Of a stretch of 64,000 nucleotides of DNA, positions 9,104 to 16,714 are shown in pieces. How positions within the stretch are numbered: the stretch's first letter is position 1; every line of letters begins with the position of its first letter. The DNA lies in assembly GCA_949752735.1 (NCBI GenBank), contig OX457036.1, positions 17,896,933-17,960,932 on the forward strand. Reading direction: 5' to 3'. The translations under genes were made by a program, and so were the position numbers. This DNA is from Lumbricus terrestris (Eukaryota > Annelida > Clitellata > Crassiclitellata > Lumbricidae). The notes below the pieces were generated by a model, which had not been told where the DNA came from, searched no databases, and was given only the letters and a program-made list of their open reading frames with translations.

Positions 9104-9504
9104 TTAAATTTCTACCAAATCCGTTACAAAATCGTCACCCTCTTTCTCATGAACTTTAATTTCATATCTGTTTCTCCATACTCGGCCATTGAAAAATAAG
9201 ATTGTTCACGCGCTTTCCCCGTGTGCTTTACCCGCCTTGTAAAGCGATGAATACGAGCTTACTTCACCCGTTTCACGGTCTAATATATCTACTCGTCTCG
9301 GTTGGTTTCTGATTTTTTCAATCTATCATATTTTTCATCCGTGCTTGGTACCTTCGGTTCTCGCCGTTGTTTCTCTTTTTCGACGATATCACGCGAAAGT
9401 ACACCCTTCTCGAACAATAGATCGATAAGTTCAGGCTTGTTGAGATGAGTCCATCTTTTGATACCGTGCTCTTTCACCAGCGTTTTCAATTCTGTCAATT
9501 TCAT
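9104..9504 (-). pseudogene. Broken SAP-domain DNA-binding gene with NUMOD/IENR-like C-terminus
   Basis: The first 71 codons (9289-9504) encode a SAP-like domain (LKTLVKEHGIKRWTHL) related to the two repeats at the polymerase N-terminus. The frame then ends at TAG 9289-9291. Shifting frame near 9310-9325 gives continued protein-like sequence with RRVDILDRETGEV and SSYSSLYKAGKAHG. This is interrupted by TGA at 9206-9208 and continues through NGRVWRNRYEIKV to TAA at 9104-9106. The second part resembles NUMOD1/IENR1 nuclease-associated DNA-binding modules. One frameshift and one nonsense change (a possible CGA-to-TGA transition) therefore inactivate the gene. TATAAAAATG precedes the start. Confidence 0.75.
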
Positions 9505-9526
9505 TTTTATAGTACAAGATATTTCT

Positions 9527-10813
9527 TTAGTTCACAACGCTCATTTTCCCACCATCCGACTGAAATTTGAGTAACTTGTCACAAATCACCACTGCATAAG
9601 CTTGCGTTCGAGCTGGTACCACATCATTAAAAGTAGCTTTGATAATGATATCGACTACTGATGGCTTCAGACGCTCTGATTGCTTGCTCACATCAATCAC
9701 CATAATTGGGAACAGATCTTTGAAGTCTGCTGGAGTGATATTACTTTGCGTTATCAGTTCGCTCATTCCATAGAATTTTTCACTAAACGTGGCCGCTTCT
9801 CGGTACGCCCGCGAGAACTGTTGATTCGGGAATGATAGGTTATAGTCGACTTGTGGGTATCGTTCCTGGTTCATCATCAGGTACATGTTCTTCAGATTAA
9901 TATGATCGAAAACGGAAGGATTCATTAGTTGATTGCCTTCACGATCCGTTTGAAAACCTATAATTATGTACCTAGGTTTCTCAGGTGATGACTTGACGCT
10001 AAGTCTCCAGGTAAAAGTAGACGCGCGGTCAACGGTTATAGTATCGCATTGGCGTGCTCTGTACCCAACTGGCAGCGAAGCCTTCGATTCGATCGTTTTC
10101 ATCAGTTCAAACTTTTCCATATCAGCCGGCTTAACATGAGGCATAAACCATGAGATTTTGTCTAGCCTAACTTTCCCAGCAGCTGCGGCAGCGTCTCGAA
10201 AAATTGCGTCGTCGTCAGCTTTACGAACAAGAGTTAGCGTTTGTTTAAAACCATAAACAACCTTGTTGTAATCGTAACAAAATCCAAAAATATGCCTCAA
10301 TGGAACGATAAAACTAAACGTGCCTTTGACACCCGGTTTTTGAATTAGATACGACTGTCTAACAGCGAAACCTAGATTATCCGCGATAACAGCTGTAGCG
10401 GCACTGTCCTTGTACCACAGCTGATTTAAACCTTGAGCCAGTTGAAAATCATTTGGGTATTTGAGTAAACCGAGCATCGTCGTCGCTTGGCCTGGGTGAA
10501 ATAACGATTCAATTTCTTGGTTCGATAAGGAATACGAAATTTGACTGAACAGATGCATGAGTCCATTATTCGTAAGGGCTGCAGCATCGCCATCAGCGTA
10601 CGCGGTGTTGTCCGCCTTCAACAATCTGCCCTCGAATAATAGATAAGATTCCGCTGGATGGTTGAAATTATCTTGAAGTTCGATGTTTATTCTAATCTCC
10701 CCAGCGGTGTTTAGATTCGCTCCCGAAATCGGTTCATACTCATGCCATTCATAGCGCTCGATGCTTTCGTCGATCAATGTTTGTTCGGTAAAGTTTAGAA
10801 TATCAGACTGCAT
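9527..10813 (-). CDS. MCP: Major capsid (hexon-like, double jelly-roll) protein (428 aa)
   Basis: The longest structural gene and intact. Segments such as YLLFEGRLLKAD, SFIVPLRHIFGFCYDYNK, YGFKQTLTLVRK and DDDAIFR match what I recall of Polinton/adintovirus major capsid proteins. They are beta-rich with no signal peptide or membrane segment. It would form the pseudo-hexagonal capsomers of an icosahedral shell. It is followed downstream by the SAP gene and preceded by the small basic virion protein, all leftward. The start ATG is preceded by AATAAAATG. Confidence 0.85.
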   Translation of the reverse strand: MQSDILNFTEQTLIDESIERYEWHEYEPISGANLNTAGEIRINIELQDNFNHPAESYLLFEGRLLKADNTAYADGDAAALTNNGLMHLFSQISYSLSNQEIESLFHPGQATTMLGLLKYPNDFQLAQGLNQLWYKDSAATAVIADNLGFAVRQSYLIQKPGVKGTFSFIVPLRHIFGFCYDYNKVVYGFKQTLTLVRKADDDAIFRDAAAAAGKVRLDKISWFMPHVKPADMEKFELMKTIESKASLPVGYRARQCDTITVDRASTFTWRLSVKSSPEKPRYIIIGFQTDREGNQLMNPSVFDHINLKNMYLMMNQERYPQVDYNLSFPNQQFSRAYREAATFSEKFYGMSELITQSNITPADFKDLFPIMVIDVSKQSERLKPSVVDIIIKATFNDVVPARTQAYAVVICDKLLKFQSDGGKMSVVN

Positions 10814-10837
10814 TTTATTGTACGATAATATTTTTTT

Positions 10838-11269
10838 TTACGCGACCTTCATTCCCGCGCCGTTTCGCGAACGCACTAAATCTTGGATCGACACGACATT
10901 TTTCAAACCATTCCCCATCATCAGATTATTAATGTTAGTGTCTGCCACATTCGTCCCGATGCTACTTAGTCGAGCTAAAGTGTCTTTATTTTTTTGCGTA
11001 AGTGGATTCTTTGGAGCAGTAAACAGTTTAGCCGCTGCTTTCTCTACTAATCTTTTACCAGCGTCGGTTGCGGCTGTTTTCCCAACATCGATAGCCTTTT
11101 TCCCAATTTCTGTCGCCACGTCTTTACTAGCACTGAAGGCTCTAGATGCTAAATGTTTAGCCGCGTCTGATGAAACTAGTCTTTTTAAAAATCTCGAAAT
11201 AGTATCAAATATTCCAGATCCACCGATAACGTATTGCTTCCTGTAACTCCTTCTATTCACGATCGGCAT
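10838..11269 (-). CDS. Small basic virion protein with amphipathic helix, pVI-like (143 aa)
   Basis: Short, basic and alanine-rich. After the first 20 residues comes an amphipathic helix-like stretch (FDTISRFLKRLVSS), then Ala/Lys-rich helices. Two matches to the adenain consensus (M/I/L)-x-G-x-G are visible: IGGSG (16-20) and MMGNG near 116-120. That layout recalls adenovirus pVI/core-type precursors that are cleaved by the viral protease and help disrupt membranes. The homology is inferred from layout, not alignment. The start is TATAAAAATG. The gene ends 24 bases before the MCP start. Confidence 0.6.
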   Translation of the reverse strand: MPIVNRRSYRKQYVIGGSGIFDTISRFLKRLVSSDAAKHLASRAFSASKDVATEIGKKAIDVGKTAATDAGKRLVEKAAAKLFTAPKNPLTQKNKDTLARLSSIGTNVADTNINNLMMGNGLKNVVSIQDLVRSRNGAGMKVA

Positions 11270-11271
11270 TT

Positions 11272-12171
11272 TTATAATGTCGACATTATATTTTTATAAG
11301 CATCCTTGCTCAACTCCCCTTGTCTCAGTAATGCATCACACATCGCTACGATCTTGTTTCTTACCCCGGTATTGCCTGCCTTGAAGCTATGAATTCTTAA
11401 CTCCAGCTGTTCCACCAATACATTAGGGTCTTCGGATATGACGATTACGCCGACGCCTTTACCCACTGTACCTAGGGTCATCTTTTCCCATATCGGTTTG
11501 ATAATTTGTTTGTATTTGTCGCTTGAAGATGATTTAGGTTTGTTTGGATTTTTTTCCTGTCTTATAGCATTCGTTGTGGTGAGAATCTCAGCGTAATCAG
11601 CCATGTCATTATCATCGTATATCGCGACGTCCGGCTGTTTCAGCGTCAACAACTCCCAAAGTCCCGGTGTTCCTGTGTAAGTCTTATCTCCCACCGTCAC
11701 GTCGTCTCCTTGAATCGAAATCGGAGTGTCACCGATATAGAATTGCCCATTTTTTTCTTTTATTCCAAACGTCGTGTCTACAATTCGTTTATCGGAGACG
11801 TATTGACGAAGGTACTTAGTCGCCATATCTTCTAAATACAGGGTTCTGATATCCTTAGTCGGATCGGAGCTATACGCTTCTATCGAAGGACGCTGTGGAA
11901 ATTGAAGGCCCTGTAACGAAGGAAGTGCTTGTAGCGCGTTTGTAGTAGCTACCGAATTTTGATTGATAGCGGACAATAAGACATTTTGCTCTTTGGAAAT
12001 TGCGGATTGTGAATCGATGATAGGCTTGTATATCTTGGTTAATTCTTGTTGTAGCCCCGAATCACCTAATCTCTCCGATAAAAAGTTTTGTTGAATATTC
12101 TTCTTTGTTTTCAGAAAATCCCCGACGATAAAATCTCTTTTCGCGGGGTCGGTTATTTTTATAAACGACAT
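11272..12171 (-). CDS. Accessory Polinton protein A (299 aa), full-length member of the MSF array
   Basis: A conserved Polinton protein of unknown function. It begins MSFIKITDPAKRDFIV, continues with a coiled-coil-like region (FLKTKKNIQQNFLSERLG) and ends with a globular part (GLWELLTLKQPD, IIKPIWEKM, VLVEQLELRIHSF). The frame is open 26 codons further upstream to 12249, but that extension is the repeated intergenic element (NLCFFTRP...) also found ahead of genes B and C, so I place the start at the MSF methionine. It is first in line of a tandem family with 12262-12624 and 12730-13161. Confidence 0.65.
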   Translation of the reverse strand: MSFIKITDPAKRDFIVGDFLKTKKNIQQNFLSERLGDSGLQQELTKIYKPIIDSQSAISKEQNVLLSAINQNSVATTNALQALPSLQGLQFPQRPSIEAYSSDPTKDIRTLYLEDMATKYLRQYVSDKRIVDTTFGIKEKNGQFYIGDTPISIQGDDVTVGDKTYTGTPGLWELLTLKQPDVAIYDDNDMADYAEILTTTNAIRQEKNPNKPKSSSSDKYKQIIKPIWEKMTLGTVGKGVGVIVISEDPNVLVEQLELRIHSFKAGNTGVRNKIVAMCDALLRQGELSKDAYKNIMSTL

Positions 12172-12261
12172 TTGTAATAAAAAATATAATGTTTTCAGAC
12201 GTGTTTTTGGACGTGTGAAAAAACATAAGTTGGACGTATTTTCAGACATAACGACATACGT

Positions 12262-12624
12262 CTACATGTTTTTACGTATCTTTGTCTTTCTGATAAATTC
12301 GTTATTTTTTTTTATTTCCATCGTTTTTTCCACCTCTTCCATCTCAAATTTAATACAATCTCTTCTTCCTTCTATCTCGCACAGAATCAGGAAATATTCC
12401 TCATCCCTGAGAGCTTTTGAAATATAATCGCTGATCGAGTCGATCGTCGCTTCGACTAGCGTGTTGTGCTTTTCAGTCTCCTCCTCCTCCCCCTTCAACG
12501 CAAGCTTTTTAGTGATATAGCTGGCGATTATACTTTGTACCTCCAAATTACTAAGTCTCGCCGATATGTTTTCGTTAATAATCTTCTTTCTTCCCGTAGG
12601 GTCATTGATTCTAAAAAGCGACAT
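12262..12624 (-). CDS. Chimeric paralogue B (120 aa): A-type N-terminus, D-type C-terminus
   Basis: Starts MSLFRINDPTGRKKII, as in protein A. It then switches to the downstream part of protein D: ITKKLALK and ISDYISKAL correspond to ISKKLAMK and ISDHISKAL in D. It has neither the D hydrophobic segments nor the long C-terminal half of A. TTAAAATG precedes the start. The upstream intergenic block is a copy of the one before gene A. The open frame could be extended 31 codons upstream through that block but probably is not used. Likely made by unequal recombination. Confidence 0.55.
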   Translation of the reverse strand: MSLFRINDPTGRKKIINENISARLSNLEVQSIIASYITKKLALKGEEEETEKHNTLVEATIDSISDYISKALRDEEYFLILCEIEGRRDCIKFEMEEVEKTMEIKKNNEFIRKTKIRKNM

Positions 12625-12729
12625 TTTAAGTAAGTAAAAAAAATAATATAGGCCTAATGTTTTCAGACGTGTTTCTGGACGTGTGAAAAAACATAAGTTT
12701 GTCGTATTTTCTAACATGGTGACATAGAT

Positions 12730-13161
12730 CTACATGATTTCACGTATGTTAGACGTGTATCCATACATTGAGTGTAAGAACTGCCTGACTTCTTCTGTTG
12801 CCCGATTGAGGTAGAAGATTTTCGCTTCCATCCCGTTTGACTTGACTTTATTCTTTCTCCTACTTTCTTCAATCTCGCTCAGCATCCTCTCAATCTCAAC
12901 TGAAATGATATCACCTATGAAATCTTGTGAAATATGATCGTTGTACCTGCCGTGTTTTATGACAGCTAGCCTGTTGATCTCTTCAACCATCTCAGATTTC
13001 ATCATATGCATGTCATTGATATAGCTATCGATTAAACTTTGCATCTCCGAATCACTTAATAATTTTGATAAATAGGTTTGTTGAACAATATTCTTTCTTT
13101 TCAGATATTCTGGAACTATAAACTCTTTTTTCGCGGGGTCATTGATTTTTAGAAACGACAT
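12730..13161 (-). CDS. Chimeric paralogue C (143 aa): A-type N-terminus, D-type C-terminus
   Basis: Starts MSFLKINDPAKKEFIV and keeps more of the A-type N-terminus than B (YLKRKNIVQQTYLSKLL). It then carries a D-like helical region and ends in NIREIM, exactly as D does. No membrane segments. TTAAAATG precedes the start. The 27-codon upstream extension is the shared intergenic repeat. Together with B it shows that the A/D boundary was duplicated twice. Confidence 0.55.
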   Translation of the reverse strand: MSFLKINDPAKKEFIVPEYLKRKNIVQQTYLSKLLSDSEMQSLIDSYINDMHMMKSEMVEEINRLAVIKHGRYNDHISQDFIGDIISVEIERMLSEIEESRRKNKVKSNGMEAKIFYLNRATEEVRQFLHSMYGYTSNIREIM

Positions 13162-13315
13162 TTTAAGTAAGAAAAAAAAAATATTTTCAGACGTGTTTTT
13201 TCGACGTGTGAAAAAACATAAGTTGGACGTATTTCCAGACATAACGACATAGGTCTACATGTTTTCACGTATGTTCGTGTATGTTAAACGTATTTCCAGA
13301 CGTAACGACATACGT

Positions 13316-14014
13316 CTACATGATTTCACGTATGTTTGCGTTAGTCGTTTTTTTGATAGATTCGTTATTTTTCTCAAACATAGATTGAAAGTACTGCCGG
13401 GCTTCATCTTTTCCGCGATCGATGAGTGATTGTTTCGTCACCTCGTCCATCGCGTCTATCGCAACTTTAATATTAGTCCTAATTTCTTCTTTCATGCCGT
13501 TGAATTTTTCAATCTCGCTCAGAATCAGGGAATATTCCTCATTCGAAATGTTATCATCCATGAGAGCTTTTGAAATATGGTCGCTGATCGTGTTGAGTTT
13601 CGCGTCGGCTAGCGTTTTGATTTTTTCATGCTTCTCCGCCTTCATCGCTAGCTTTTTACTGATGTAGATACCGATTAAACCTAGTAACCCCATACCTGAT
13701 GCCGCTACATCCATAGCAAGGACAACGGGTGCCGCGACTATAGTGGATAATACTGCGATTCCTGAAACAGAGAGTCCCACCCCGACCGCTGAGAGGGCGC
13801 CACCTACTGCGCCGAGCACGCTTACACTTCTATGGTACTTTTTACTCAACGCCGCTCTTTTGTCGCGTTCTTGTTCGATTTCCTTCTTAATTTCACCAAT
13901 CTTTTGAAGTCGATACGTTTGCGCCGACCCTGCGACGATATGTATTTCTCCTTCCGGTGCTGACGGTAGCTTCGGATAGAGTGAATGTTCTATTTTGATG
14001 CCTTCGTATTCCAT
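13316..14014 (-). CDS. Accessory membrane protein D (232 aa)
   Basis: A conserved Polinton protein of unknown role. It has an N-terminal proline-containing segment (YPKLPSAPEGE), the helical stretch YRLQKIGEIKKEIEQERDKR, then a long hydrophobic region (about 68-118, including GAVGGALSAVGVGLSVSG and VLSTIVAAPVVLAMD) compatible with one or two membrane helices. A charged helical C-terminus (ISDHISKALMDD, YSLILSEIEKF) ends NIREIM. It could be a virion-associated or host-membrane protein. It donated its C-terminal half to the chimeric genes B and C. Confidence 0.65.
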   Translation of the reverse strand: MEYEGIKIEHSLYPKLPSAPEGEIHIVAGSAQTYRLQKIGEIKKEIEQERDKRAALSKKYHRSVSVLGAVGGALSAVGVGLSVSGIAVLSTIVAAPVVLAMDVAASGMGLLGLIGIYISKKLAMKAEKHEKIKTLADAKLNTISDHISKALMDDNISNEEYSLILSEIEKFNGMKEEIRTNIKVAIDAMDEVTKQSLIDRGKDEARQYFQSMFEKNNESIKKTTNANIREIM

Positions 14015-14039
14015 TCGTTTTATTTACGCGATATATTTT

Positions 14040-14438
14040 TTATAACAGATAATTTACATGACATAGCGAATCTCCCGCGTTTATAGTTACCACTGACTCG
14101 GAGTTGTTTTGAATAGAGACTATGATATCATTAACCACATTATCTGAAACCACTTCGTTTTGTAGGCTGCATTTTAGTTCTTTGATACCCTGTTTGAGGG
14201 AAATGAGACAAAGTCCTGCACTCATTTCTACACCGAGTCCAAGCGTTAGCGTAGTTGTCGTCTTTGGTTGTATCGTTATAACATTTTGCGCAAAAATCTC
14301 CCATCTTACGCCTTCTAGTAGCCTAATTGGATTGTGGGTAACGCCCCTCGTAATCTTCCAATGGACTTGCATGGGATGCATTCTAACCTCGACCTTCCTA
14401 GGTGGTTTAGTTCCAAATTTGTGTAATGGTCTCGACAT
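14040..14438 (-). CDS. dUTPase-fold-like protein without catalytic motifs (132 aa)
   Basis: The C-terminal 80 residues have the strand spacing of trimeric dUTPase/dCTP deaminase proteins: VITIQPKTTTTLTLGLGVEM, then IVSIQNNSESVVTINAGD and LCHVNYLL. The catalytic motifs of dUTPase (the Asp-containing motif 1 and the YxG-type motif 3) are not visible. It is more likely a structural or decoration protein than an enzyme. Homologues with the signatures HWKITRGVTHNPIRLLEGV-like and GVEMS are familiar from cnidarian Polintons. TATAAAATG marks the start. Confidence 0.55.
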   Translation of the reverse strand: MSRPLHKFGTKPPRKVEVRMHPMQVHWKITRGVTHNPIRLLEGVRWEIFAQNVITIQPKTTTTLTLGLGVEMSAGLCLISLKQGIKELKCSLQNEVVSDNVVNDIIVSIQNNSESVVTINAGDSLCHVNYLL

Positions 14439-14453
14439 TTTATAAACACTAAA

Positions 14454-15065
14454 TTATAATATCATGCCGAGAATCGGAATGTTTGCAAACGGAGAATTAG
14501 GGCCTAGTAAAAGTCCTTTACCTATAGGCACATACCCCGACCCTGTTTTCATGTACAACCCCGTCCCTTTTTTCAAGTACAACCCAGATCCTGTTATTGA
14601 GCTGCCTTTTTGCCAAGGGGACATGAACAACCCGGAACCAGCTGATCTTATCTTACACGCCATATCGCCTTTCTTCACGTACACTACTCCAGATCCGCTG
14701 ATTTTATCCACAATCTTCGACGTAGCCGCGGATCCTAAGCCACTCATAGCCCCCATCGCTAAACTAGGCAGAAGGGTTTTCGCTATCGTTGCTAGAAACG
14801 GAAGAATGGCGCCTATAAATCCTCCTTTGACTTTCTTATTGTGTTCCAATTGTGTTTTACTCATTTTGATGGTTACACCGGTTCCTTTTTGGTAGGCCTT
14901 TGTCATTTTATTGATTTGCCCCTGCGTGAAAGCGAACATATCGTCACCGTTAAAATCATCGTGCGTCAATTTGATATTCACACCAGTTCCCGCTTGAAGA
15001 GATCTTTGAAGTTTGTCTTTTTCCGCTTCCGAAATATTAACTTTATAGCCTATGTAGCGACTCAT
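14454..15065 (-). CDS. Glycine-rich virion protein with hydrophobic core and protease-site repeats (203 aa)
   Basis: Begins MSRYIGYKVNISEAEKDKLQ, followed by two GTGVxIKxS/T repeats, a hydrophobic Gly/Ala segment (about 82-112; FIGAILPFLATIAKTLLPSL) and a tail of short GSG repeats (ISGSG, ITGSG, KTGSG). ISGSG and ITGSG fit the adenain consensus (M/I/L)-x-G-x-G. This suggests a precursor processed by the protease encoded at 7234, possibly membrane-active like adenovirus minor proteins. TATAAAATG marks the start, and the gene ends 15 bases before the dUTPase-fold gene. Confidence 0.6.
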   Translation of the reverse strand: MSRYIGYKVNISEAEKDKLQRSLQAGTGVNIKLTHDDFNGDDMFAFTQGQINKMTKAYQKGTGVTIKMSKTQLEHNKKVKGGFIGAILPFLATIAKTLLPSLAMGAMSGLGSAATSKIVDKISGSGVVYVKKGDMACKIRSAGSGLFMSPWQKGSSITGSGLYLKKGTGLYMKTGSGYVPIGKGLLLGPNSPFANIPILGMIL

Positions 15066-15087
15066 TTTATAAATTACAAAAAAACTT

Positions 15088-15882
15088 TCAAACTTCTCTG
15101 ATGTGAAAACGAATCGTTAAGTCTTCTCCTCTAAGATTTACCTGTGTTCCATTTTGGTCTGTGAGCACCGTTGTCATCGTAGAAATGGTAGATAGCGTAA
15201 TGGGGAGATAAATTAAATTATGCGGCACTTCGATAATTTTGTACCCCGGGCCTGTGTTCGGGAAAAAAGAATGTATTACGTTTACCGTCGTTCCGTTAGA
15301 GTACGAAGACCCGATAATGTCGTTGGTCACTAGTAAATTGCTGATACTCAGTATATTTACCAAGTTCTTCGATTCGTTATATCCTTCAAGATAGATAAAT
15401 CTTAAAAAACCTAGAACCTTTCCAATCGAATTCTTAGGCGTAAAATCAACCGCATAGTCCTCTGCTATATCTAACACAGACTTCAGCGTATTGGTGTTTG
15501 GTTCTATTGAGACACAGTACTCTGAATTTACCCTATCGTAATGCCCATTCTCCTTCATGATTCTCTGTATGTGTTCGTTGATATCTGTTATTTCATAGCA
15601 TCCCTCCGGTATTTCTATGTTAAACCAAGGGCTCACACCAGTCGGTGAATACCTAAAGTTGTTGTTTGTAGCGTCGATATTTGGAAAGGAATAGTACGTT
15701 TCGAGATTTACGAAGGCCATTTCGTATTTTTTATTTTTGTCTAGTTCAAGAAGTGGATTAAACTTTGTTCTGATTCGTGTGCTCTTTTCGCTTAGCAAAA
15801 TGTAAAATGACGTTTTTGGTTCCGTGTTACGAGCCGTCTTTTCCGTATTATCAGCTATCTGTTTGAGAAGCGATGATTCCAT
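15088..15882 (-). CDS. Minor capsid (penton-like, single jelly-roll) protein (264 aa)
   Basis: The N-terminal region (residues 1-22) is helical. The body is beta-rich: FVNLETYYSFPNI, EIPEGCYEITDINEHI, VIHSFFPNTGPGYKIIEVP, LIYLPITLST and a C-terminus with LRGEDLTIRFHIREV. These are signatures I associate with the Polinton minor capsid/penton protein, which occupies the icosahedral vertices. The frame is intact. It lies between the packaging ATPase and the glycine-rich virion protein in the leftward block. Confidence 0.8.
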   Translation of the reverse strand: MESSLLKQIADNTEKTARNTEPKTSFYILLSEKSTRIRTKFNPLLELDKNKKYEMAFVNLETYYSFPNIDATNNNFRYSPTGVSPWFNIEIPEGCYEITDINEHIQRIMKENGHYDRVNSEYCVSIEPNTNTLKSVLDIAEDYAVDFTPKNSIGKVLGFLRFIYLEGYNESKNLVNILSISNLLVTNDIIGSSYSNGTTVNVIHSFFPNTGPGYKIIEVPHNLIYLPITLSTISTMTTVLTDQNGTQVNLRGEDLTIRFHIREV

Positions 15883-15900
15883 TTTGATTACGCAATAATT

Positions 15901-16689
15901 TTACGACAATGGATCCTCGATTACATAAAATAGGTCGAATCCGCAGCGGTATTTGCCATTGTACTTTTCACTACTTAGATCGATGACGAGGAATCCGTGC
16001 GGTTGTTCCCATACCGTTTTGCATAGTTTTCTAAATTCATCTTTGTGCATGTCCGTACTAACATGATCGTTGTAAATATGATCGAGGTTTTTCTGGTCCT
16101 GCTTGAACAGGCAAATAAAGTTTGTATTCTCTCTGATCGTTTGCCGCGGCAGTTTGAAATAATTCTGAGCGAGGTAAAAACAGTCCACATTACTATGCCT
16201 TCCTCGAATATAATACGTTTCGCACTTGTTTTGTTTTTCTAATTGTAAATCGTCAAAAATCATCAGATTCTTCTTTTCACTACTCAAGTCTCTCGGGTCC
16301 GGTACATCTTCAGCTTTTTAAAAAAACTCGGCATTGATATCGGATTTGACTTCTAACTTTTTAGCCATTTCTTCTATAACGAGGGCTGGTGACGCATTTA
16401 GTCTCATGATTTTGTCTCGGTGCTCGAATACCCTAACAATCTCTTCTTTCGGTAATTTTTCTTCGAATGCTTTTTTAATAATGCGATATTCCGGTTGAAA
16501 CAGAGAAGTACCGAATACCTGGAGGTTATTATAGTCCAACCAGTCCGGCCTTAGTAATAGATTCAGAAGAAGCGTTGTTTTACCACACGCCGATTTCCCT
16601 ACTATCAGCCCCCGTATACTTCTAGGTAAAAGAGGATTATTAAATCTTTTCGAAAGCGCAGTGCCCCAACTCAGATCTTTGATATCCAT
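15901..16689 (-). pseudogene. ATPase: FtsK/HerA-like genome-packaging ATPase, interrupted by an in-frame stop
   Basis: The first part (16318-16689) has Walker A GLIVGKSACGKTTLLLN and the second (15901-16287) has Walker B LMIFDDLQ and a sensor-like YLAQNYFKLPRQTIRENTN. Both lie in the same frame across 263 codons, but TAA at 16318-16320, within a T7A5 run, stops translation between the two motifs. A single A-to-T change would explain it. No split product would have both Walker motifs, so packaging is lost unless the stop is read through. The total length would fit Polinton ATPases. Confidence 0.88.
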
Positions 16690-16714
16690 TTTATTTATGT
16701 ATTAAAAAAGCGAA
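16690..16714. promoter_or_regulatory. 25-bp divergent intergenic region
   Basis: Only 25 bases separate the start codons of the leftward ATPase gene and the rightward PLA2 gene. The spacer is A/T-rich (TAAATAAAATG toward the ATPase, ATTAAAAAAGCG toward PLA2). Any promoters for the two genes must overlap each other or the coding sequences. Confidence 0.6.

Larger units (their letters stand above)
12176..13330. repeat. Three copies of a roughly 85-bp intergenic promoter-like repeat
   Basis: Copies lie at about 12185-12270, 12655-12745 and 13178-13270, with a further partial copy at about 13285-13330. Each contains TTTTCAGACGTGTTT, GACGTGTGAAAAAACATAAG and a CATACGTCTACATG-like end that, on the minus strand, includes the stop codon of the preceding gene. 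The duplicated unit therefore runs from the end of one gene, through its neighbour's promoter region, into the MSF N-terminus. Repeated GACGT/ACGTA boxes may bind a factor. Confidence 0.75.

Noticed and set aside
11272..13242. Longer starts for genes A, B and C (beginning M-x-x-NTxNLCFFTR)
   Set aside because: The extension is the repeated intergenic block. The conserved MSF/MSL start lies inside and, for B and C, is preceded by TTAAAATG.
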